Positions 26,098-58,148 of a DNA stretch of 64,000 nucleotides are shown here, in pieces. Source of the stretch: Flaccisagitta enflata. Its lineage: Eukaryota > Chaetognatha > Sagittoidea > Aphragmophora. The notes under the pieces are model-generated. The model had not been told where the DNA came from and did not search any database. It worked only from the letters and a program-made list of their open reading frames with translations. The stretch is from the NCBI GenBank assembly GCA_965153355.1, contig OZ231126.1, positions 59,396,001 through 59,460,000 of the forward strand. The letters run 5' to 3'. Position numbers and translations under genes: made by a program. The stretch's first letter is position 1. Every line of letters begins with the position of its first letter.

Positions 26098-26265
26098 TTA
26101 TCATATGGGAGATAATTCTTCAACGACGGCATCTTTTGTATGGGCAATTAGATTCAAAAATGCGTAATGAACATCACATATGAGGAAAACCATACATGTA
26201 ATATGACAAGAAGAGCCAAAAATTTTCGATAATTTTAGCATTATCATGGTCACTTGGCAAAGTGG
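26098..26265. repeat. left arm of inverted repeat flanking Penelope-like fragment
   Basis: ATCATATGGGAGA to ATCATGGTCACTTGG is the inverse of 27823-27957. The arms are about 135-165 bases and nearly identical. Confidence 0.8.
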
Positions 26266-26422
26266 AAAGATAGAGAGAGAAAAGCGATTAAATAGGGAAA
26301 GAAACAGGTGGGAAATGGGAATTAAGGGGAAAGATATACAAAGAGAAAGAACAAAGACACCAATCTCAGACAATCTGAGATAGGAGAGAGAGATAAACTC
26401 TCTGGACCCCCCCCCCCCCTCC

Positions 26423-26912
26423 ACAAAATCACGTGTCTCTAAGCAGTTGAAGTATCGGGTCCCAGGCGTTGGATTTTATGGCAAGTTGGGGGTCATTTAG
26501 GCCTTCCCCAGCTGAAGTCTTCTGACGACGAATCTCGAGGTTTTCACGAATGAGACAGTTTTGTTGAAGAGCTTTTTTGCTTTTGTCGTTAAATGTGGCG
26601 AGTATTGTTGGTTCATCCCAATTGATGGTACCCGTCGTGCAGTGGCGTGCGTGTTTCGAGATTCCGGAAATATTCTCGTCGGGTTTGTTAGAGGTAACAT
26701 CACTACGATGTTGCGCCATCCTAGCACCAAAGCTAACGCGAGTTTGGCCGATATACTTCGCTTTGGGATTGCAGTCACAATTCTGTTCGTAAACACCACA
26801 TAATTCTGAAGGGGGCGTCGGAGTTTTGTTGCATTTGCATAGAATGTTGCCGAGTTTGGGTCCGGGTTTAGTGTGATAATCCACATCATTGGACAAAAAT
26901 GCATGTTTGAGT
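26423..26912 (-). mobile_element. Penelope-like element fragment with GIY-YIG endonuclease
   Basis: Open frame of about 160 codons ending in a stop (QLLRDT). It reads CGVYEQNCDCNPKAKYIGQT RVSFGARMAQHRSD, a GIY-YIG core (GVY then YIG, catalytic Arg in QTRVSFGAR), followed by SGISKHARHC and AIKSNAWDPILQLL. Penelope-like retroelements carry this nuclease after their reverse transcriptase. The upstream reverse transcriptase is missing: the frame is open from a family A element inserted exactly at its 5' side. Truncated and presumably inactive. Confidence 0.8.
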
Positions 26913-27277
26913 TTTTAGTCGCGTGCACGCGACTCTACAACCCGCTTTGTCCGTCCGTCCGTCCGTCCGTCGGTCCGTCGGTCCGTCCGTCACACTTTAC
27001 TTTTTTGTACTATAACGTCAACTCTTAGGCCATTTTGAGTCATTAAAAGTCATTTATAGTTATTCTAAGTTATTTTGAGTCATTCTAAGTCATTTTAAGT
27101 CATTCTAAGTTATTTTAAGTTATTTTAAGTCATTTTTGGTCATAAGGTTTTTAAGTCATTTTAAGTCAATTTTGGTCATTTTAGGTCATTCTAAGTCATT
27201 GAAAGTCATTCTAAGTCATTCTAAGTCATTCTTTTCTGTAAGTCTCGCACACGACTTATAGGTGTTGGCCTTGTTTA
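26910..27277 (-). mobile_element. family A element, subtype a, interrupting the Penelope-like sequence
   Basis: Perfect hairpin AGTCGCGTGCACGCGACT, GTCCGTCCGTCC core, array of TAAGTCATTT units, and end CACACGACTTATAGG with TGTTGGCCTTGTTT. Confidence 0.85.
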
Positions 27278-27326
27278 TCAATGGCCGCGACGTAAGGAAT
27301 AGAAACAAAGGCGAGTCTCTTTTTTC

Positions 27327-27327
27327 G

Positions 27328-27401
<74 letters not shown>

Positions 27402-27448
27402 GATGACGTTGTCCTGCCCACATAATGGCATCAGGGGAAGGAGTCACA

Positions 27449-27526
<78 letters not shown>

Positions 27527-27573
27527 CGTTGTTGGGGAGGAGGCGGTTCTTGTTGTTGCGGAGGAGGAGGCGG

Positions 27574-27614
<41 letters not shown>

Positions 27615-27727
27615 GGCGTTGTACCCGGGCGGCCGTAGGATGAAGACGTTCCTGTATGGTAGACTGAGGAGGAGACTGAGGAGGAGGAGGAGGAGGAGGA
27701 GGAGGAGGAGGAGGAGGAGGAGGAGGG
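27327..27727. repeat. (TTG)n and (GGA)n microsatellites
   Basis: Three TTG tracts (27327-27402, 27449-27524, 27571-27614) and one GGA tract (27665-27725). On the minus strand a frame stays open for about 195 codons as Pro- and Gln-runs. Short unique islands (HVTPSPDAIMWAGQRH, STIQERLHPTAARVQ) could be real coding sequence, but repeats of this kind stay open by chance, so it is not called as a gene. Confidence 0.8.
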
Positions 27728-27822
27728 ATAGATGGCGACGGAATAGGAGCAGGCGTAGGAGTTGTGAAAGACATGGGTTCAAGAGGTGACGGAGGGGGAG
27801 GAGTAGATGAGGGAGGATCATG

Positions 27823-27957
27823 GTCACTTTGCCAAGTGACCATGATAATGCTAGAATTATCGAAAATTTTTGGCTCTTCTTGTCATATTACATGTATGGT
27901 TTTCCTCATATGTGATGTTCATTTCGCCTTTTTGAATCATATGGGAGAATAATCAAT
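27823..27957. repeat. right arm of inverted repeat flanking Penelope-like fragment
   Basis: Inverse of 26098-26265. It starts TGGTCACTTTGCCAAGTGAC and ends ATCATATGGGAGA. Confidence 0.8.
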
Positions 27958-27959
27958 TA

Positions 27960-28330
27960 TTTTAGAATTATTTCCAAACAAAAAATATATTCATTTGTTT
28001 TACTGAAATGAACATGCAAATGAATTTGAAAGAAGTGAAAGAAATAGAAAGAAAATAAAAGATGCAAAAAATGACAATAACAGAAAATATAATATATAAA
28101 ATAAATTAAAGCAATTCGAAAAACAAAAGTAACAATATAATTTTTTCAAAAAATGGAAAAAAAACTGAAAAAAAAAAGAATGAAGAGTTGAAACAAAACA
28201 TAAAAAGTAAAAAATGAGAAATTCAAAAAAAAAAATTCAAAAAAAAAAGTTAAGTCTCTACAATCAATTAATAAAAGCTATCAATTTTTTTATTTTTATG
28301 TAATTCTAAAATGTTCACAGAATATTTGCC
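27960..28330. other. AT-rich DNA, nothing recognised
   Basis: A-rich sequence with many AAAAAA runs and no exon or repeat boundary visible. Confidence 0.5.
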
Positions 28331-28677
28331 GTGAATGAAAGAAAAGATATGGAAAAACAAACTATTTCCACGGAGAAGGAGGAGGAGGAGGAGGAGGAGG
28401 AGGAAGAGGCAGAGCTCAGAGGGCCGGGATAGGCATCGGGTCCCGGGAATTCGGGACAAGGTGAGGTCCCGGCATGTCGGGGCCTCGGGACCCAAGTCCC
28501 GCCAGGCATTGGTCTGGACTGGGGCCACCTACGACACTTTGGTCTGAAAGGTGTGCCCCTCCGGGAAAAAGAGGCGGCTTGACGTCTCAAGGGTTCCTGC
28601 ATTTTACGATCTTGGTCTAGTAGGAAAAGCAGAAGTTTGCCAAATTGGCCCAGTTGTCCTAGTGGACAACTCATGAC

Positions 28678-29229
28678 TCATGAGGAGGCAGAGAACTGAT
28701 TGAGGATGACATCCAACGGTGACCGATTGCAATTGTCTGGTGGTTGAGCATGAATTTTTATAAGATCATCAATATGTCCATTATTTTGCCTCATTTTGCT
28801 TACCAATTGCGTGTTGGTTCTCAGCAGTCGTTCTGAAAGAGTTTCTAATGAAGCATAATTATGTAAAAGCCTGTTACGAATGTATTTCGGCAAGCTCAAG
28901 CATATTCTGATTGCATCATTTTCGATTTTCTGAACACGAGAGATTTGAAAATTTGGGGCTGCCATGAATGCTATGCTTTCATACTCAATGACAGGGCGTT
29001 CATAGATCTTGTATAATTTCATCATTGTCTTTACATCAGTGCCACTTTGAGCAAGCACTGGTAGAACATTGAGTCTTTTTGATGCGCGATTACAAATAGA
29101 GTCAACTTGTTTTTGAAATGACAAGAGCCTATCTATTTCAACAAATTTGATAAACAAACTGGTCCGTGTGGAGGATGGCCAAATGTGCCACGTTAGGTCA
29201 ATTGTGTGGCATTGTTCAGTAAGGAACAC
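28678..29229 (-). mobile_element. non-LTR retrotransposon reverse-transcriptase C-terminal fragment
   Basis: Frame of 183 codons ending in a stop. It contains FQKQVDSICNRASKRLNVLP, LYKIYERPVIEYESIAF, RVQKIENDAIRICLSLPKYI RNRLLH and LETLSERLLRTN. These match the region after the catalytic core in Jockey/CR1-type elements (QLQKIQNRALR motif, leucine-rich LERR segment). The catalytic FADD region and endonuclease are absent, so it is a 5'-truncated dead copy between gene 1 and gene 2. The CGCTCGCTTCGCTC-rich stretch at 29310-29430 flanks it. Confidence 0.75.
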
Positions 29230-29777
29230 CGTTGTTAGCCGTGATGTGTGCGATTGTCTTGGATAGAATGAGGGCGTTTCTAGTCAAAGACGATCGCGTT
29301 TTGAACGGGCCACTCGGTCGCTCGCTACGTTCATTCGCTTGCACCGCTCACTCGCTCCGCAGCGCTTCGCTTCGCTACGCTCGCTCCGTTCACGGGCTCG
29401 CTCACTCACTTCGCTCACTCCCTCGTGGGACAGTAGAAATTCTTGAATACGTGTTCACACTGTTATCGCGTTTCACGGGAACAAAAGCGTTTTTGGCGCC
29501 TACTAGAAACACGCCCAGAATGACGATGATTGAACTATATCGGTCTTTGTTACTTTCTCTTCTTCATCTCCTTCTTCCTGTTTTCTTGAGACAACACGTT
29601 TTCTTGGGATTTATTTGGTTCGAGTGGCAAAGGCGAAAAAGACGCCGACAATCGAAACGAGGCGCCATCTGGTCCCTGTCTCTGACACTTTTTCCTGCGC
29701 TCTTTCTCTCTTTTGCCTCCTGCCTCTCATGAAAACACACAAAAAGAGCAGAAAATAACGCAAAAGATAAACAAAAC

Positions 29778-29912
<135 letters not shown>

Positions 29913-29993
29913 CCCATTCATTTATTTTTCTTCTTGCTCACTGGAATGGCAGGTAAGTGACGTCATATTGATGTCTTTGGATTTGTGTTAGGA

Positions 29994-30148
29994 AATCTGT
30001 ATAGGGTCTCCACGAGCTACGGTATATTGTACATGTAATGTCTAGTGGCTAGACTCTAGTCGCGCTGTTATGTAACAAAACTAACAAGACATTTCGATTG
30101 AAAGACTGTATTCATAGGCTGATTACTGTTTACCGACTATGAAGATTT
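29994..30148 (+). repeat. 155-bp repeat, copy 1
   Basis: Begins AATCTGTATAGGGTCTCCAC, includes TGTAATGTCTAGTGGCTAGA, and ends CCGACTATGAAGATTT. It appears identical to 32484-32638. TG..ACA-bounded blocks inside recall an LTR, but no retroelement genes are present. Confidence 0.75.
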
Positions 30149-30149
30149 T

Positions 30150-31078
30150 CATTTGAGAAAGAAAAGATAAAATAAGAATTATTTCTTTCAAATCATTGGA
30201 TATGCGTAAGAAGTCCTGCATCATCAATGGGCACAACGATTGTCATGGACTCTTCATGGAACAAAGCAGGAAGTAGAAGAGATGAGTTACTCGGGGTTTC
30301 TACAAAAATGTCTTTCAAACTTCAAACAAAGCAGCAGTCGATTAAGATCGTAAGAAGTTTATGTTCCTCATAAAGCATCTTTTTTTTTTCTCTTTGAAAA
30401 AAAAATCTCTGCATTAGGGTCCCGATAGCGAAAAAAACGTCATCAATTCCCTCATAAATCAAATGGTCGATTTCTTCGACGGATATCTAAAAGAGACTTT
30501 CAATAAAAGTCTTTGACTGTCAGTCGGTTGATCCGTCTGTCAGTAGGAAATGATCTTACCAAAACAGCAGTGAAAAATCATTAAAACTATTTGAATAAGT
30601 TTGATGGTTTGTCAGGCTAGTATTTGCGTAGCTAACAATTTCCATTTCAAAGGTAGGTGACTTATGATCCTGTGTTCAACAAATTAGATAGCAAAGATTT
30701 ACCATCAAGCATGCATGGTCTGTACAGTTTATATCTATTTTACGTAACTGTTCAATCAACAATACGCATTCATAATAATTGATGGAACGAAGATGCCAGT
30801 AAATGCCATAGATGCCATGAACGCCGTTAACTTCATTCACACCACATCCACATTCTCATCTACGTAAAAACCCGCCCCACATCGGGTACATCCAATTTCG
30901 TTGCTCCCTAGATCCCTCGTATATCTCACTCTTCACCCCTCTCCAACCACCTTCAATCCATCTTTCATGTTACACCCCATAACCAGCTCTCCCTCAAAAC
31001 TTTTATCGCATTTGTCTTTCTTCTCCCTCCTATTTTCCCCATTTCCACGATGGTCGATGATGGAAATCATTTCAATTC
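30150..31078. other. 3' flank of iGluR gene 2, nothing recognised
   Basis: Follows the gene 2 stop codon. No AATAAA was recognised on the minus strand, and no exon or repeat is visible except a pyrimidine-rich stretch near 30900-31030. Confidence 0.4.
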
Positions 31079-50072
<18,994 letters not shown>

Positions 50073-50574
50073 CTGCACAGGTTGTAACAAAAGCGCGGGT
50101 AAAAAAACGCGGGTAGATCATTTACATATAGACAATATGAGCTGGAGACGGAAGATGACGATGACGGCGACAACTGTAATGACGATGACAATGACGATGA
50201 TAATAAGGACGATAATAATGAAGATAATCTTGTAGAAAGATGCGCCAAAAATGCTGGAGATAAAATTTGCGATATTGAGAAAAATGATGAGCGAGGAGAA
50301 AGAAGTTGAAAAGAGGTCGATGATATCGAGACGAGCCGAGAAACCAAATAAGTGGGAAAGGCTTTAAAAAATATGGTCGATGGAGTTGGTAACATTGTTT
50401 GTGCGAAAGAATCACAGATTAATTGTATTTAAAGAATTGACTTATTGACTGACGTCAGATGACATTTTTTTGTGTGTGTCTTCTTCTGACAACAAGATGC
50501 GGAGAAAATTGGATTGAAGGACGAAAAAGAATTAAGAACGTTCGAGACACGTGGATAAAGAAAAAAATGGTCTG

Positions 50575-50733
50575 TTTTTAGTCGCGGACACGCAACTCTA
50601 TTAGCCACTTTTCGGTCCGTCGGTTCGTCCGTCCGTCTGTCGGTCGGTCCGTCACAAAGTTGTTTTTCAAGGTTTTCCGCTCCTGCCCACCCGTCCGCGA
50701 CTAATGCTGCCGTGTATACGGCCTTGTTTTTAG
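50575..50733 (-). mobile_element. family A element, subtype b/c intermediate
   Basis: Hairpin AGTCGCGGACACGCAACT (one mismatch), GTCGGTCGGTCC core, and end CCGTCCGCGACTAATGC with GTATACGGCCTTGTTTTT. Confidence 0.8.
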
Positions 50734-50743
50734 GATACAGACA

Positions 50744-50965
<222 letters not shown>

Positions 50966-51166
50966 GGGGGCAATATACAGACAGACAAGCGAGAGAGCAA
51001 ATAAGCAAGCAAAACACAGATATTTAGATAGTACGCGAGACAGTTAGATGCGGTCTTAGCCTGAAACTTGGTTGAAGAGAGCGTAACAAACAAAAGGTCC
51101 CAAAAATAAACAAAAGAAATTTACCGGCCTCGTTTTTTTTTCAGTCAAGAGACGCACGCGTGCGCT

Positions 51167-51279
<113 letters not shown>

Positions 51280-51526
51280 ACCTACAAAAAAAAATCGCAT
51301 TTGGTTATTTGCTTGTTTACCACGATTTTGAGGGATTGGAACAGATGCTCGTAATCCCGCAGGCCACAAGTCTAGCGAGGAGTCTTAACAGCTGTTAGCG
51401 TAAACATGCAATTGGCATCTGCAACGGGACGCTTTTTTAACCGTAGTTGGGCGCTGGCCCACTGGCCTATTTTGCTTGTATTTTGTCTATCTACGAATTA
51501 ACTTTTCTACGTTTCTTTTCTTCATT

Positions 51527-51558
<32 letters not shown>

Positions 51559-51871
51559 GCTTTCTTTCTTCCTTTCATTCTTGGTTTTCTTTCTTTTTTT
51601 TCTTTCAAAAGTACATGCTGTATCTATCTCCTTCCTCGTTTTCATCTCATACTTAATGACTGTTCTTTCCTCTTTCCATTCCTTGTATTCTTTAGTTTTG
51701 GTTTCCTAAAATTCTCCGATCTTCGCCTCAACAATGACAAACAACTTAATCTGAGAGAGACTTAATCTGATAGAGAAGCGTAAGCATCATAAACAAATGA
51801 ATAAGCATGAATATATGAATAAGCATGAATAAATGAATAAATGAGTAAGCCTCATAAATCCTCATATGAAA

Positions 51872-52021
51872 TCTTTAGTCGCGTGCACGCGACTCTGCAA
51901 CCTGCTCTGTCCGTCTGTCTGTCTGTCTGTCGGTCGGTCGGTCACACTTAGCTTTTTTCGCCACCTCTGCCCACCCGCACGCCACTAAGTCTAAGCTAGC
52001 CGTGAATCCGGCCTTGTTTTT
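51872..52021 (-). mobile_element. family A element, subtype a
   Basis: Hairpin AGTCGCGTGCACGCGACT, GTCTGTCTGTCGGTCGG core, and end CCACCCGCACGCCACT with CCGTGAATCCGGCCTTGTTTTT. Confidence 0.85.
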
Positions 52022-52183
52022 CCGTATAAGTGCTTTCGCGTTACTGGGAATGAAAATGAACAGTTTAAACATAAAATATATAGAGTGTGCAACAACGACG
52101 ATCGCACATTCGACAGGAGAAAAGGGCCCCCCCGAGAAAAGTTATGAATTTTCGGATGATTGCTACCGACGATGCTTCATGCT

Positions 52184-52360
52184 TCATATTCTTGGTATGA
52201 CGAAGTGTTTCGTCAACGCCGGGATCGGAGTTCCGGTGGGAATGCCGGGGAAAGGACCGGCAGATCCCACGATGTCCATGTGAGTGTAAGGGAGCGGAGA
52301 CGCGGAATCCACTTCGTGTTCGGCCAATCCAGAACCCATCACCATGAAGCCCATCGCCAC
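52184..52360 (-). CDS. probable M17-type aminopeptidase, terminal exon
   Basis: A 177-base exon after acceptor TTTGTCAG, in phase 0, ending TGA. It encodes VAMGFMVMGSGLAEHEVDSA, SPLPYTHMDIVGSAGPFPGI and PTGTPIPALTKHFVIPRI. In M17 (leucyl aminopeptidase) enzymes the C-terminus has an alanine-rich helix, then WAHLDIAG, then TGRPTRTL; here YTHMDIVGSAG and TGTPIPALTKHF fit that order and spacing. These are zinc exopeptidases, but the metal-binding residues lie upstream and are not seen, so assignment rests on the C-terminal pattern alone. Confidence 0.55.
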   Translation of the reverse strand: MAMGFMVMGSGLAEHEVDSASPLPYTHMDIVGSAGPFPGIPTGTPIPALTKHFVIPRI

Positions 52361-52452
52361 CTGACAAATTGAGAGAGAGAAGGTACAAGTCAAAACTGCC
52401 GCGAAAAAGACAGCGTATACAGATGATCAAAGGCCTCATGTCGTGTTATTAC

Positions 52453-52526
52453 CGCATCGAGCCATTTCATGAAAACGGGTGGGCCCTTAAAGCGTAACTG
52501 ACTCATCGAACTTCTTTTATAATAAA
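52453..52526 (-). CDS. probable penultimate exon of the M17-like gene
   Basis: A 74-base open stretch after acceptor TGTTGCAG and before donor GTAATA. It encodes YYKRSSMSQLRFKGPPVFMK WLDA. It ends in phase 0 and joins the phase 0 terminal exon as FMKWLDAVAMGF, consistent with the helix before the HxDIAG motif in M17 peptidases. The splice sites fit, but there is no independent protein signature, so it is a candidate exon. Confidence 0.4.
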
Positions 52527-52607
52527 CTGCAACATTTACATGAATACCTGATGTCCTCTTTGAGTTACGCCAGACGACGCGTTGTTACATTGACGCAGAT
52601 CCTCGTA

Positions 52608-52862
<255 letters not shown>

Positions 52863-53006
52863 GGAGGAATTCGGATCAAATCAAAGTATGCACAGTTGTA
52901 TATTGTCTATTGGATAATCCTGCAATTCAGCAATTTTTTGCTTATACATTCTTAATTAGCGAGTGTTTACCAAAACTTGTACACGCGGGACAGTTTCCTA
53001 TTACTG

Positions 53007-53284
<278 letters not shown>

Positions 53285-53654
53285 TTCTTCAGTTATTTGT
53301 CCTTTCACTCTATAGAAGGTGTGGCTGCGCATGGAACACGGTAATTTTTCTCCATGGCAAAAGCTTAAAATACCTCGACTATCTCGTGGCCTCACGACCC
53401 CTCACTCTCTTCATCCTTTTCCGTGTTCTGCTCTATCCTAAACCACCCTTGGTTGCGTTTGTCTATAATTCCACGTACCCGTCCGTGGTAATTTAGATCA
53501 GTTGTTTAATCCACAATTAACACGGGAATACAATATCGTCGCGCAGGTGTGCACAACCCCCTTCCCCACCCACCCCACCACACCCTTCTACGACAACCCC
53601 CTCCAAACACACACGGTATCTTGAAAAAGAAAATCCACTTCCCAACTTGAGCGT

Positions 53655-53742
53655 GACCCACGGACAGACCGACGGATCCATAGATGGACCGACTGACGGA
53701 CAAAGCCTCTTCTAGAGGTGCTAGTCCGCGGCTGAAAAAGGC
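53655..53742 (+). mobile_element. family A remnant
   Basis: GACCGACGGATCC core, AAAGCCTCTTCTAGAGG and a decayed hairpin before AAAAAG. From here to about 55000, apart from the candidate exon at 53882-53936, no feature is supported. Confidence 0.55.
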
Positions 53743-53881
53743 GTTGTGATCGCATCGGTTCACTCCCTAGGGTATGACTCAACAACGAACCACCGCCCAG
53801 ATTTTCTTTTCCCTCCCTCCTCTTTCATGGCATGGTTGATGGCTGAGTTTCATCAGCGAAAGGCTTCGCTAGTAATCTTAC

Positions 53882-53936
53882 TTATGCCCAAGTAGGACTC
53901 GGTTCCTACTTTTATGGGATTGTCGATTAACTGGTG
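53882..53936 (-). CDS. candidate 55-base exon, gene unknown
   Basis: Strong splice sites flank this stretch: acceptor TTCATCTTTGCAG and donor GTAAGATT. One frame reads HQLIDNPIKVGTESYLGI. It lies upstream of the M17-like exons on the same strand and could belong to that gene, but no family motif is visible and the rest of the gene was not found among the surrounding repeats. Confidence 0.25.
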
Positions 53937-54999
53937 CTGCAAAGATGAAAAATAACTCACATCACAATGAGTGAACGAGAGTTAGTGGCCCACTGTTCGG
54001 TTGTTCAGTCTGTCGGACACTTCCAATCACAATTGACCCATTGGGAAAATTATTGAGATATCATATAGGGAATATCTAGATAATATCTAGAATTATCTAG
54101 ATAATACGCCCAATGCGAAAACCCGTATCGTATATCCATACAAATAACAGTATGAGCAAAAAATTTTGCACAACTCTGATAAAGCATTGAAAGATATTGC
54201 AATGCAGGGCAAATACCACCATAGTAATCAAATACCTAATTTCAGTAATTTAGAATACTAATGAGCCAATACTGTTGGCTATAGTCATTAGATGAGGTCT
54301 GGAAAATGAATTATCTTGATGGACTTTTTTGATGGTCACTTGTAGTCTGAGTGCCAAGATTTTGACTGTTTCCTTGATCTAGTGGCATCAGTTTTTCTTC
54401 ATTTTGTCTGACGACTCTGATCCCCTGACCCAATCATCAATTGGCATGACTATCTGACATAACAGTAACTTGTTTTGTACGACAATGACTAGCAGGGGAC
54501 GCCTAACATGAGAAAAACACTTGACTAAGAAGAATTTCGATCTCTCCAAATTTGGCTGGTAAAATTCTTGCAAAATCTGATTGTGCGGTCCAACTTTGAT
54601 GCCTTCTGATGGGAACAGCGATAGGAAAAGTGAATGACAGCCCATACTGTGCAATAGAACTTTTTGTGGGGGTTACGATCCAAATTTCATCTTTTCAAAG
54701 CACCTAGAAGTGCTGTTTCTACACTTATATGTTTGTGCAATTTTTTTTGCTCATGCTGTTACAAACAACATTTTTTTTTCGTCTCCTGACGAGGCTAAAA
54801 ATTGAACAGAAAAAGAACAATTGAGTGATAATGATACACAGCATATGAATCGCGATGGCGTCCTCCGGATGGCGTCTAAATGCAAATGAGCTGCTCGTTC
54901 CCAAGCGTCTCTTTTATCTTTCAAAAGTCGATACTCCATACAAAGCAATGTTCTTCTCCCACTCCATCGTTCGTCCTTCCATTAATTTTTTATTTGCTC

Positions 55000-55762
55000 T
55001 TTTTAGTCGCGTGCACGCGACTCTACACCCCGCTTTGTCCGTCGGTCGGTCGGTTGGTCGGTTGGTCGGTCTGTCACGTTTTACTTTTTTTATTCGTTTT
55101 ATTCCATTCTACTCATATTAGGTCAAATAAGTCATTCTAAGTCATTCTAAGTCATTCTAAGTCATTCTAAGTCCTTCTAAGTCATTCTAAGTCATTCTAA
55201 GTCACCTAAGTCATTCTAAGTCATTCTAAGTCAATCTAAGTAACCTAAGTCATTTAGTCATATTAAGTCATTCAAAGTCAATTCTAAGTCAGTTTTAGTC
55301 ATTTTAAGTCATTCTAAGTCATTCTAAGTCAATCTTAGTAACCTAAGTCATTTAGTCATGTTAAGTCATTTAAAGTCAATTTCAAGTCAGTTTTAGTCAT
55401 TCTGAGTAATTTTAAGTCAGTTTTAGTCATTCTAAGTCAATCTTATCTTAGTCAATCTAATCTAGTCGTGGGCACGCGACTCTATGACCCACTCTGTCCG
55501 TCTGTCTGTCGGTCCGTCCGTACGTCGGAAACGCTTAGGTTTTTTTTTGTTGTTTAGGCCATTTTAAGTCAGTTTAAGTCATTTTAAGTTACTTAAAGTT
55601 AATATAAGTCAATTTACATCCAATCTCTTAGTCTTTTAGTCTTTTAGTATTTTAGTTTTTTAGTCTTTTAGTCTTTTAGTCTTTTAGTCTTTTAGTCTTT
55701 TAGTCTTTTAGTCTTATGGTCTTAACAACCGCACGCGACTGTAAGGTGTTGGCCTTGTTTTC
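55000..55762 (-). mobile_element. two tandem family A elements with 10-bp arrays
   Basis: The first (55000-55463) has hairpin AGTCGCGTGCACGCGACT and about 25 copies of GTCATTCTAA. The second (55462-55762) starts CTAGTCGTGGGCACGCGACT and has TTTTAGTC arrays, ending CGCACGCGACTGTAAGG and TGTTGGCCTTGTTTT. Confidence 0.85.
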
Positions 55763-57000
55763 TTTCTTTTTTCTTTCCTCTTCTCATTGCTCGTGGGCAA
55801 ATGTTGTCCAGGGCAATATATTTGTGATTTTGATGGTAATGGAGGGAAAGATCAAAGAAGGTCTTCAATGCGGCGATGCCAAATCTCGTTTGGAATCTAA
55901 TCTACTTCGGCCTTTCATTTTTCAGATGCGATGGCCAAACACATGAGCCTAGTCGCTATTTGAAGGCTCTAGTGATATGCCAAAACGAGTACATTCAGAT
56001 TGCTTAGTCTATAGATTGTTAAGTTTATACGGTCAAAATAAGGGGCCATTCAAAACTGTACGGTTTTGAGCATCAATAGAATAACCTGGCATTTCCTAGC
56101 GCATACCAAAACAATTGGCTTTACTAACGCTCAAAAATGTTGTCGAGTAGGGGTAGAATTGATCTTTCTAACGCCAAAGCACACCAACGAATATGATAAA
56201 CATCAACGCATTTACATGAACCTAAGTACACCGAGTAGCGTTACTCTGAACTCGTAAAAATGGATTCACCGCGGAGATCCATGCACACTGGAAAATAGGG
56301 CATGCTTACCCGTCTGTACCATCTGTCTGGAGTCTGTGAGAGCAATGGTTTACATTTTTGTACATAGAGGCCACCTCTTTTGATTGCCAGAAAGTGCAAT
56401 GAAAACAAAAAACTCTCACCCCCCTGCAGCTTCTCCTGACTCTCAGCTGTCTCTGCTGTTCCTCAGCTGCATTTTGGTCCCGTTTTTTAAGGGAAAAAAT
56501 CGATGAAAGATGCGATGATGGATTTCCATAATGCAATGAGCAGATATTGCAACTATTTTCCATGTGCTATAACTCCTAAAGTGATAAAAAGTGTATCTTC
56601 AGATTTTGAACCTAGAATCGTTATTGCCACAGCTACAGATAGAGCCTAGTCTTTCCATGGCAAAAGGCGGCAATGGATTTTTTTTCTGTCTCAGTAATGA
56701 TATAAAGAGGAAAACATTACTTAAAGTAACTTTCTGGGCAATACAAGATAAAGAATTGTTCAAAACTGGTGTGGATCACTTTCCATAAGACCTATCTATA
56801 GATCTATCAATCAAAAATTGAAATAAAAAATTCATTGTTTATTCGCCATATTACTAAAAAAACGCCCTTAGTGCCATGTCTGGAGGGCGAATCTCGAGTC
56901 GCCAAAAAACCATCGCCGCAGATTTCAAGTTCAATCCTGGCCACACTTGACGTGAATAACGTGACTCAAAAAAGGGTTCAAAAGGGGCAGACGAAATGGA
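55763..57000. other. no supported gene
   Basis: Mostly unique sequence. A short minus-strand stretch near 56306-56330 has splice-like edges (CTCTCACAG, then GTAAGCA), but no protein signature, so no exon is called. Confidence 0.4.
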
Positions 57001-57006
57001 ATGGAA

Positions 57007-57669
<663 letters not shown>

Positions 57670-58148
57670 AAATTGACATGATCATGATTTTTTCGCTGAT
57701 TAGATCTCCTTCTCCCTCAAATGACGGACAGCACGTGAGAAGAGGAGAAGAAGACAGGAATGATGATTTACATTAATGCGCATCGATATAAAGAGATTAA
57801 AGAACATAAAAGAATCTACAAGGATGATGACGCGGAGATAAACGTTGTCAAAAAAGCTTTAACAAGTGTCATTTAAGCAATATTTATGTTAATAAGGAAA
57901 GTTGAGACTTGAGAAAAAATTGTCTTTACAAAAGGAGACCGAAACTTCTGGCCAAAAGGATGAAAGCCTAGAAAACTTTCAGTCACAACTGTAAACAAAC
58001 AAAATGCTTACCTGACTAAGCTAAGTTTGACTACGTTCACATTTATTGAAGAGTGAACAGACGACTTATACCATAACTCTGTTTACTGCATTTTCTTAGT
58101 CGTTTATCTAGATATCAGGTCGGTCGACGTAACGCAACTGTTTTTGGC

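Noticed and set aside
27256-27843. 195-codon Pro/Gln-rich frame on the minus strand
   Set aside because: Mostly (CAA)n and (CCT)n. The unique islands are too short to recognise and the frame runs into a family A end.
51293-51347. Possible exon TCGLRDYEHLFQSLKIV before donor GTAAAC, upstream of gene 2
   Set aside because: It resembles part of an iGluR amino-terminal domain only vaguely. The acceptor is weak, no partner exons were found, and the hydrophobic signal-like exon of gene 2 lies downstream of it.
56306-56330. A 24-base micro-exon on the minus strand
   Set aside because: Good splice-like edges, but no frame partner or protein motif.
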